Part shown: in pieces, positions 21,360-27,228 of the stretch
Layout: the number at the start of each line of letters is the position of its first letter
Position numbering within the stretch: position 1 is the first letter of the stretch
Source of the DNA: Bacillota bacterium
Lineage (GTDB): Bacteria > Bacillota > Clostridia > Oscillospirales > Oscillospiraceae
Reading direction: 5' to 3'
Length of the DNA: 27,228 nt
NCBI GenBank assembly: GCA_023406225.1
Contig: JAEXWS010000049.1
Span: 1-27,228 of the forward strand
Notes under the pieces: model-generated
The model's database searches: none
Told to the model about the DNA's origin: nothing
The model's input: only the letters and a program-made list of their open reading frames with translations
Program-made: the position numbers and the translations under genes

Positions 21360-21390
21360 CTCTTCAAATCCTCTTTTCCTCAGAATTGGT

Positions 21391-21444
21391 ATGCAGCTCT
21401 TGCATTTACTTGCATATCATATCTCAGCCGCCGTCATTTTTCAA
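21391..21444 (-). promoter_or_regulatory. promoter of the TRAP-TAXI operon with repeated half-sites
   Basis: On the minus strand TTGAAA (21439-21444), 17 bases and TATGAT (21416-21421) form a good sigma-A promoter. Just downstream, ATGCAAG occurs twice with a 10-base period (21409-21415 and 21399-21405), and an inverted CTGCAT lies at 21391-21396. These could be an operator. Confidence 0.7.
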
Positions 21445-21581
21445 GGGTAATTTTGCTGTTTGGACGGTTTTTTTGCAAGCCGATGCCAGCCGCCCTGCGT
21501 TTTGCCTCCTGTTTTTGCATAATATGACAGAAATCCTGCAGGAAGCCGCTTACAGAGGCCCTTCCGGCCCGCGGCGGCGGC

Positions 21582-21618
21582 AAAAAGCGAAGCCCGGCAC
21601 ATAGGTACCGGGCTTCGC
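21582..21618 (-). terminator. terminator of pyruvate carboxylase
   Basis: An 11-bp stem (21587-21597/21608-21618) is followed on the minus strand by TTTTT. It lies 14 bases beyond the pyc stop. Confidence 0.85.
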
Positions 21619-21632
21619 GGCGGGGGGGACGA

Positions 21633-24600
21633 TCACTTGATGGTCAGCAGGAGCTGGCCGCCCTTGACGGTGCCGCCCTCCTCCACGAGGACGCTTTCCA
21701 CCGTGCCGGCCATCCGGGCGGTGATGGCGGTCTCCATCTTCTTGGCCTCGATGGTGACCAGGGTCTGGTTCTTCTCCACGGCGTCGCCCACCTTCACGGC
21801 GATCTTGCTCACCGCGCCGGGGATGGAGGAGCCCACCTGGCTCTTGTCCTCCGGGTCCGCCATGGGGACCTTGACGATGTTTTTCTGGGCCGCCTCGTCG
21901 GGCACCTGCACGTCCCGGCGGATGCCGTTGAGCTCAAAGCTGACGGTGCGCATGCCCTCGCCGTCCACCTCGCCCAGGCCCAGGTATTTGATGACCAGGG
22001 TCTTGCCGTCGGCGATGTTGACCTTGTTCGTCTCGCCCACCGCCAGGCCGTGGAAGAAGACGTGGCTGCCCAGGCGCATGATGTAGCCGTACTCCTTCTG
22101 GTTTTTCACGAAGTCCTCCACCACCTTGGGGTACAGGCAGTAGCTGAGGACCGCCCGCCAGGTGGGATCGGGATCGAAGGCCCGCATCTCCTCCCTCTTC
22201 GCCTCAAAGTCCACCGGCTCCAGCAGCTCGCCGGGGCGGCAGGTGATGGGGGTCCTGCCCTTGAGGACCACCTTTTGCAGGTCCTTGGGGAACCCGCCCG
22301 CGGGCTGGCCCATCATGCCGGAGAAATAGCTCACGGCGCTGTCCGGGAAGGCCAGGCCCTCGCCCTTTTCCACGATGGTCTCCGGCGTCAAATTGTTCTG
22401 GGTCATGAAGATGGCCAGGTCCCCCACCATCTTGCTGGAAGGCGTCACCTTCACGATGTCGCCCAGCATGTCGTTGACCTTGCGGTAGTTCTCCTTCACC
22501 TCTTCAAAGCGGCTGCCCAGGCCCAGGGACTCCACCTGGGGCTTGAGGTTCGTATACTGCCCGCCGGGGATCTCATAGCGGTAGATATCGGTGGCGTTGC
22601 ACTTGATGCCGCCCTCGAAGGAATCGTAGCGCTTGCGCACGTCCTCCCAGTAGTCGGTGAGGTACTGGAGCCGTCCAAGGTCCATGCCCGTGTCCCGCTC
22701 GGTGCCCTGGAGGGCCGCCACCACCGCGTTCAGCGACGGCTGGCTGGTCATGCCCGCCATGGAGGAGATGGCGCAGTCCACCACGTCCACCCCCGCCTCG
22801 GCGGCCATCAGGCAGGCGGCCACCTGGTTGCCGGAGGTGTCGTGGGTGTGGAGCTGGATGGGGAGGCCGATCTCCTGCTTCAGGGTGGAGACCAGCTTCT
22901 TGGCGGCGTAGGGCTTCAAAATGCCGGACATGTCCTTGATGGCCAGCATGTGGGCCCCCCGCCTCTCCAGCTCCTTGGCCAGGTCCACATAGTATTTCAG
23001 GGTGTATTTGTCCCGGGCGGGGTCCAGGATGTCGCCGGTGTAGCAGATGGTGGCCTGGCAGATCTTATCCTGCTTCAGAACCTCTTCCATGGCGATCTCC
23101 ATACCCGGCACCCAGTTCAGGGAGTCGAACACCCGGAACACGTCCACGCCGCTGCGGGCGGCCTCCTTGATGAACTCCCGGATGACGTTGTCGGGATAGT
23201 TCGTGTAGCCCACGGCGTTGGCGCCCCGGAGCAGCATTTGCAGCAACAGGTTGGGGGCCTTCTGCCGGATCATGTCCAGCCGCTCCCAGGGGGATTCATG
23301 GAGGAAGCGGTAGGCCACGTCGAAGGTGGCGCCGCCCCAGCACTCCAGGGAGAAGGCGTCCGCCAGGATCTCGGAGGTGCCCTCCATGCCCTTGAGGATG
23401 TCCCGGGTGCGGACCCGGGTGGCCAGCAGGGACTGGTGGGCGTCCCGGCAGGTGGTGTCGCAGATCAAAAGCTTTTTCTGGTCCTTCACCCAGTCCGCCA
23501 CGGCCTTGGGGCCCCGGGCGTCCAGCATCTGCTTCAGCCCGTCGGGCCGGACGCCGGTGACGGGCGGGAAGCGGCACTCCTCATAGAGCTTGTGCTCACC
23601 CTGCTCCTTCACCACGATGTTGCCGATGTACTTGAGCATCTTGGTGGCCCGGTCCTGGCCCTCGCTGATCTCGAACAGCTCCGGCGTCTCGTCGATGAAC
23701 TTGGTGTGGCATCTGCCCTCCCGGAAAACGGGGTTCATCAAAATGTTGGAGATGAAGGCGATATTGGTCTTCACGCCCCGGACGTGGATCTCCCGGATGG
23801 CTCGGGCGGCCTTGAAGCAAACGCCCTGGAACGTGGTGTCCCAGGTGGTGACCTTCACCAGCAGGGAGTCGTAGTAGGGGGAGATCACCGCGCCCGCGCC
23901 CGCGGTGGCGCCGTCCAGCCGGACGCCGAAGCCGCCGGGAGAGCGGTAGGACGTGATCTTGCCGGTGTCGGGGGCGAAGTTGTTGGCCGGGTCCTCGGTG
24001 GTGACGCGGCACTGGATGGCGTATCCGTTCTGGCGGATGTCCGCCTGGCCGGAGATGCCGATGCGGGGGTCCGACAGCGGGCAGCCCTCGGCGATGAGGA
24101 TCTGGGTACGCACCAGGTCCACGCCCGTCACCATTTCGGTGACGGTGTGCTCCACCTGAATGCGGGGGTTCATCTCGATGAAGTAGTGGTGGCCCTCGTT
24201 GTCCACCAGAAATTCCAGCGTGCCCGCGTTGGTATAGCCCACATGCCTGGCGATCTTCACCGCGTCGGCGTACAGCGCCTCCCGGACCTCCTGCGCCACG
24301 GAGAAGGCGGGGGTGAACTCCACCACCTTCTGATACCGCCGCTGGAGGGAGCAGTCCCGCTCGTACAGGTGGACCACGCTGCCGTGCTCATCGCCCAGGA
24401 CCTGGATCTCGATGTGCTTGGGCTCCACCAGGAACTTCTCCATAAAGATGTCGTCGTTGCCGAAGGCCTTTTTGGCCTCGGCCTTCACCAAATCGAAGTT
24501 GGTGCCGACCTCCTCCACGGTGTCGCACCGGCGCATGCCCCGGCCGCCGCCGCCCGCGGCGGCCTTCAAGATCACCGGGAAGCCGAACTCCATCGCCAGC

Positions 24601-25049
24601 TTCTGGGCCGCCTCCCGGGAGGGGATGGGGTCCTTGGTGCCGGGGGTGGTGGGCACGCCGCACTCGATGGCAAGCGCCTTGGCGGAGAGCTTGTCGCCCA
24701 TGGCGTCCAGGACCCGGCTGGTGGGCCCGATGAACTTGATGCCCGCCTCTTCACAGGCCCGGGCAAAGTCGCCGTTCTCGCTCAAAAAGCCGTAGCCGGG
24801 ATGGATGGCGTCCGCACCGTGCTTTTTCGCCAGCTCGATGATGCGGGGGATATCCAGATAGGCCCCCAGCGGGCTCTCGTTCTTTCCAATGAGATAGGAT
24901 TCGTCGGCGGCGGTGCGGAACAGGCTGTATGTATCCTCATTGGAGTAAATGGCGATGGTCTGCAGCCCCAGGTCGTGGCAGGCCCGGAAGATGCGCATGG
25001 CGATCTCCCCCCGGTTCGCGACCAAAACCTTCTTAAATTCTTGGCTCAT
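21633..25049 (-). CDS. pyc: pyruvate carboxylase (single-chain, biotin-dependent)
   Basis: This enzyme converts pyruvate, bicarbonate and ATP to oxaloacetate, feeding gluconeogenesis and amino acid synthesis. The 1138-residue chain has all domains. Biotin carboxylase spans about 5-455, with KAAAGGGGRGMRR (162-174), ERDCSLQRRYQKVVE and FIEMNPRIQVEHT. The carboxyltransferase has DTTCRDAHQ (531-539), the carboxylated lysine in AIKDMSG (Lys705), metal ligands in HTHDTSG and TSQPS. The C-terminal biotin carrier has IEAKKMETAI (Lys1104 expected to be biotinylated), where families usually have AMKM. The start MSQEFKKVLVANRGEIAMRI at 25049 has AAGGAGG ten bases upstream; the longer frame overlaps its promoter. 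It is monocistronic. Confidence 0.97.
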   Translation of the reverse strand: MSQEFKKVLVANRGEIAMRIFRACHDLGLQTIAIYSNEDTYSLFRTAADESYLIGKNESPLGAYLDIPRIIELAKKHGADAIHPGYGFLSENGDFARACEEAGIKFIGPTSRVLDAMGDKLSAKALAIECGVPTTPGTKDPIPSREAAQKLAMEFGFPVILKAAAGGGGRGMRRCDTVEEVGTNFDLVKAEAKKAFGNDDIFMEKFLVEPKHIEIQVLGDEHGSVVHLYERDCSLQRRYQKVVEFTPAFSVAQEVREALYADAVKIARHVGYTNAGTLEFLVDNEGHHYFIEMNPRIQVEHTVTEMVTGVDLVRTQILIAEGCPLSDPRIGISGQADIRQNGYAIQCRVTTEDPANNFAPDTGKITSYRSPGGFGVRLDGATAGAGAVISPYYDSLLVKVTTWDTTFQGVCFKAARAIREIHVRGVKTNIAFISNILMNPVFREGRCHTKFIDETPELFEISEGQDRATKMLKYIGNIVVKEQGEHKLYEECRFPPVTGVRPDGLKQMLDARGPKAVADWVKDQKKLLICDTTCRDAHQSLLATRVRTRDILKGMEGTSEILADAFSLECWGGATFDVAYRFLHESPWERLDMIRQKAPNLLLQMLLRGANAVGYTNYPDNVIREFIKEAARSGVDVFRVFDSLNWVPGMEIAMEEVLKQDKICQATICYTGDILDPARDKYTLKYYVDLAKELERRGAHMLAIKDMSGILKPYAAKKLVSTLKQEIGLPIQLHTHDTSGNQVAACLMAAEAGVDVVDCAISSMAGMTSQPSLNAVVAALQGTERDTGMDLGRLQYLTDYWEDVRKRYDSFEGGIKCNATDIYRYEIPGGQYTNLKPQVESLGLGSRFEEVKENYRKVNDMLGDIVKVTPSSKMVGDLAIFMTQNNLTPETIVEKGEGLAFPDSAVSYFSGMMGQPAGGFPKDLQKVVLKGRTPITCRPGELLEPVDFEAKREEMRAFDPDPTWRAVLSYCLYPKVVEDFVKNQKEYGYIMRLGSHVFFHGLAVGETNKVNIADGKTLVIKYLGLGEVDGEGMRTVSFELNGIRRDVQVPDEAAQKNIVKVPMADPEDKSQVGSSIPGAVSKIAVKVGDAVEKNQTLVTIEAKKMETAITARMAGTVESVLVEEGGTVKGGQLLLTIK

Positions 25050-25075
25050 TTGGGTGGTTCCTCCTTTTTCTGTCT

Positions 25076-25093
25076 GGGCGGACCTGTCCGCCC
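25076..25093 (-). promoter_or_regulatory. hairpin in the pyc 5' leader
   Basis: A perfect 8-bp stem, GGGCGGAC/GTCCGCCC (25076-25083/25086-25093), with only a two-base gap lies between the promoter and the ribosome binding site. In RNA the innermost pair would open to make a four-base loop. Role unknown; it may stabilise the message. Confidence 0.4.
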
Positions 25094-25123
25094 GGGTCTG
25101 TCGCCGGATTTTCAATTTGGTAC

Positions 25124-25153
25124 AGTATACTCCTCCGTCTTTGCCGGATGCAA
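25124..25153 (-). promoter_or_regulatory. sigma-A promoter of pyc
   Basis: On the minus strand TTGCAT (25148-25153), 18 bases and TATACT (25124-25129) form a plausible promoter about 75 bases before the start codon. Confidence 0.65.
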
Positions 25154-25199
25154 CGGCTTCCCGCCCGGTATTTTCAAATTCGGAGAATGTCCCATATTT

Positions 25200-25219
25200 A
25201 TTACGTAACATTACCTAAC
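25200..25219 (-). repeat. tandem 10-bp repeat upstream of the pyc promoter
   Basis: On the minus strand GTTAGGTAAT is followed directly by GTTACGTAAT, one difference in ten. The second contains the palindrome TTACGTAA. The pair lies in an AT-rich island about 47 bp upstream of the -35 and could be a regulator binding site. Confidence 0.4.
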
Positions 25220-25270
25220 GATTTGTCTATTTCAGCAGAACTAATGTCCGCCATCAGCGGTCACATCATT

Positions 25271-25309
25271 GTGGAAAAGCGCCGCGCCCCGCAGGGGACG
25301 CGGCGCTTT
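25271..25309 (-). terminator. terminator of thrS
   Basis: AAAGCGCCGCG pairs with CGCGGCGCTTT around an inner CCCC/GGGG stem (25276-25309), starting three bases beyond the stop. On the minus strand it is followed by TTTT including the last pair. The A-tract on the other arm may make it bidirectional. Confidence 0.8.
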
Positions 25310-25312
25310 CTT

Positions 25313-27073
25313 TTATTTCAGGGATTTCCCGTCCACGGCCTCTTTGAGATGGGCGGCAAACGCCTCATAGCTCATAACGCCCAAATCGCCGTCGGCCCGG
25401 TGCCGCACGGAGACGCTGCCCGCCTCGGCCTCCTTGTCGCCGATGACCAGCATGTAGGGGACCTTCTCCAGCTGGGCCTCCCGGATCTTCTTGCCGATCT
25501 TCTCGTTGCGGTGATCCGTCTCCACCCGGAAGCCCGCCGCGTCCAGCTTGGCGGCCACTTCGTCGGCGTAGGCCGCCGCGCGGTCGGTGATGGGCAGCAG
25601 CTTCACCTGCACGGGGCTGAGCCAGGTGGGGAAGGCCCCGGCGAAATGCTCGGTGATGACGCCGATGAACCGCTCGATGGAGCCCAGGACCACCCGGTGG
25701 ATCATGACGGGGCGGTGCTTGGCGCCGTCCTCGCCCACATACTCCAAATCAAACCGCTCGGGCATCTGCATATCCAGCTGGATGGTGCCGCACTGCCAGG
25801 TCCGGCCCAGAGAGTCCGCCAGATGGAAGTCCAGCTTGGGGCCGTAGAAGGCGCCGTCGCCCTCGTTGACCTCAAATTCCTTGCCCACCTCCTGGACGGC
25901 CTCTTTCAGCGTCTCGGTGGCGAAGTCCCAGTCCGCCTTCTCGCCGATGTGGTCCTCGGGCATGGTGCTGAGCTCGATCTTGTAGCTCAGGCCAAAGACG
26001 GAGTACACCTCGTCGAAGAGCTTCATGACGTTTTTGATCTCGTCCTTCATCTGCTCCCAGGTCATGAAGATGTGGGCGTCGTCTTGGGTGAAGCAGCGGA
26101 CGCGGAACAGCCCGTGGAGCGCGCCGGAGAGCTCGTGCCGGTGGACCAGGCCCAGTTCGCCCACCCGCAGGGGCAGGTCCCGGTAGCTGTGAGGCTCGCT
26201 GGCGTAGACCAGCATGCCGCCGGGGCAGTTCATGGGCTTGACCGCGTAATCCTCCCCGTCGATGACGGTGGTGTACATATTGTCCTTATAGTGGTCCCAG
26301 TGGCCGCTGCGGTGCCACAGCTCCTGATTCAGGATGACGGGGGTGGAGATCTCCACGTAGCCGTAGCGCTTGTGGACCTGGCGCCAGTAGTCGATCAGCG
26401 TGTTGCGCAGCACCATGCCCTTGGGCAGGAAGAAGGGGAAGCCGGGGCCCTCGTCCCGCAGCATGAACAGTCCCAGCTCCTTGCCCAGCTTCCGGTGGTC
26501 CCGGCGCTTGGCCTCCTCGATGCGCGCCAGATATTCGTCCAGCTCATCCTTCTTGGGGAAGGCCACGCCGTAGATACGCTGGAGGGTCTGGCGGGAGGAG
26601 TCGCCCCGCCAGTAGGCGGCGTTGCAGGCGGTGAGCTTGATGCCGTTGCCCTTGATGCGGCCGGTGGAGTCCAGGTGGGGCCCGGCGCACAGGTCCGTGA
26701 ACTCGCCCTGCTTATAAAAGCTGATGACCTCCGTCTCGGGCAGGTCGTTGATGAGCTCCACCTTGTAGGGCTCGCCCTTTTCCTCCATGAACCGGATGGC
26801 CTCCGGCCGGGGCAGCTCGAACCGCTCCAGCTTCAGCTTCTCCTTGCAGATCTTGCGCATCTCGCCCTCGATCTCGGCCATGTGCTCGGGCGTGAAGGCA
26901 AAGGGGGAGTCCAGGTCATAATAGAATCCGTTTTCGATCGAGGGGCCGATGGCCAGCTTCACCTCGGGCCACAGGCGCTTGACGGCCTGGGCCAGCACGT
27001 GGGAGCAGGTGTGCCAGTAGGTGCGGCGGTATGCCTCGTCCTCAAAGGTAAACTGCTTGTTTTCTTCGCTCAT
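25313..27073 (-). CDS. thrS: threonyl-tRNA synthetase lacking the N-terminal TGS domain
   Basis: This class II enzyme charges tRNA-Thr. The 586-residue product starts close to the editing domain, with HTCSH at 21-25 supplying the editing HxxxH motif. It lacks the 60-residue TGS domain of the Escherichia coli enzyme (642 residues). The SAD region has TACNAAYWRGDS. The catalytic core shows motif 2 (LGLVHRHELSGALHGLFRVR) and motif 3 (HRVVLGSIERFIGVITEHF), followed by the anticodon-binding domain. The ATG at 27073 has AAGGAGG eight bases upstream. The open frame extends only into the T-box terminator, so the missing domain is real. Expression is under T-box control. Confidence 0.96.
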   Translation of the reverse strand: MSEENKQFTFEDEAYRRTYWHTCSHVLAQAVKRLWPEVKLAIGPSIENGFYYDLDSPFAFTPEHMAEIEGEMRKICKEKLKLERFELPRPEAIRFMEEKGEPYKVELINDLPETEVISFYKQGEFTDLCAGPHLDSTGRIKGNGIKLTACNAAYWRGDSSRQTLQRIYGVAFPKKDELDEYLARIEEAKRRDHRKLGKELGLFMLRDEGPGFPFFLPKGMVLRNTLIDYWRQVHKRYGYVEISTPVILNQELWHRSGHWDHYKDNMYTTVIDGEDYAVKPMNCPGGMLVYASEPHSYRDLPLRVGELGLVHRHELSGALHGLFRVRCFTQDDAHIFMTWEQMKDEIKNVMKLFDEVYSVFGLSYKIELSTMPEDHIGEKADWDFATETLKEAVQEVGKEFEVNEGDGAFYGPKLDFHLADSLGRTWQCGTIQLDMQMPERFDLEYVGEDGAKHRPVMIHRVVLGSIERFIGVITEHFAGAFPTWLSPVQVKLLPITDRAAAYADEVAAKLDAAGFRVETDHRNEKIGKKIREAQLEKVPYMLVIGDKEAEAGSVSVRHRADGDLGVMSYEAFAAHLKEAVDGKSLK

Positions 27074-27110
27074 AAGTGTTTCCTCCTTCTGCATGAGGGG
27101 TGAAACATGC

Positions 27111-27144
27111 AAAAATCCCACCCCTGAAAAATCAGGGGTGGGAT
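27111..27144 (-). terminator. T-box-controlled terminator upstream of thrS
   Basis: A perfect 13-bp stem (27115-27127/27132-27144) with a four-base loop is followed on the minus strand by TTTTT. It lies about 40 bases upstream of the thrS start, where read-through is decided. Confidence 0.93.
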
Positions 27145-27228
27145 ACGAAAGACGTATTCCACGGTTCCACCCTGCTTGCGCCCTTTTCCGGGCGCCGCTC
27201 GTGTCCTCTGTAACGGGAGGTCCCGTCC
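27145..27228 (-). promoter_or_regulatory. T-box leader of thrS (3' part; 5' part outside window)
   Basis: On the minus strand AGCAGGGTGGAACCGTGG (about 27158-27175) is the conserved T-box sequence, which pairs with the free CCA end of uncharged tRNA to form the antiterminator. Before it lie GCGCCC/GGGCGC and ACGGGA/TCCCGT hairpins, in the place of stem III and neighbours. Stem I and the specifier codon are beyond the window. A threonine specifier is expected from the gene but not seen. Confidence 0.93.

Noticed and set aside
21445..21581. A small gene between the TRAP promoter and the pyc terminator
   Set aside because: An AGGAGG-like site exists on the minus strand, but no usable start codon follows it at proper spacing.
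25148..27103. Long plus-strand open frame opposite thrS and the pyc upstream region
   Set aside because: It is a shadow of the real minus-strand thrS in GC-rich DNA; the translation is low-complexity, Leu/Val/Gly/His-rich, with no domain and no ribosome binding site.

Overview
The window is a GC-rich bacterial chromosome segment. Its gene families and signals point to a Gram-positive member of the Clostridia, most likely an Oscillospiraceae-type anaerobe. The clues are an RNase Y with an N-terminal anchor, an S-layer-homology (SLH) surface protein, a T-box leader, strong AGGAGG ribosome binding sites, sigma-A promoters of TTGACA-17-TATAAT type, an archaeal-type prolyl-tRNA synthetase, a threonyl-tRNA synthetase without a TGS domain, and a candidate sporulation promoter. 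The genus is an inference. Almost every gene lies on the minus strand; the exceptions are a small ribbon-helix-helix gene and an RlmI-type methyltransferase.

Layout. 1-4330 (minus): the start of the S10 ribosomal protein operon, rpsJ-rplC-rplD-rplW-rplB-rpsS-rplV-rpsC, with rpsC cut by the window edge. A near-consensus promoter drives it through a long leader that holds a terminator-like hairpin. A second structured spacer lies between rpsJ and rplC. 4693-4896 (plus): an orphan 67-residue ribbon-helix-helix protein. 4897-5499: a dispersed repeat followed by a dense row of hairpins. 5500-8807 (minus): proS and rny, each with its own promoter. 9219-9959 (minus): an unusual amidase with an SH3 domain and no signal peptide. 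10048-11277 (plus): an RlmI-like rRNA methyltransferase. 11278-12085: the second copy of the dispersed repeat and more hairpins. 12086-18020 (minus): a four-gene unit encoding an adaptor, an ABC ATPase, a MacB-type permease and an SLH surface protein. 18226-21359 (minus): a TRAP-TAXI uptake system. 21633-25049 (minus): pyruvate carboxylase. 25313-27228 (minus): thrS under a T-box leader.

Most genes are core translation, RNA turnover, central metabolism or transport, and no mobile element, phage, CRISPR array or defence system is visible. The less ordinary content is in the spacers and gene arrangement. A roughly 300-bp repeat occurs twice. Its long stem is preserved by a compensatory base pair, and both copies lie between convergent genes, each followed by hairpins. 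The S10 operon has two structured untranslated elements. The efflux operon ends in a surface-layer protein and has a dyad symmetry around its promoter. The amidase lacks a canonical zinc-ligand motif, and pyruvate carboxylase has an altered biotinylation motif.
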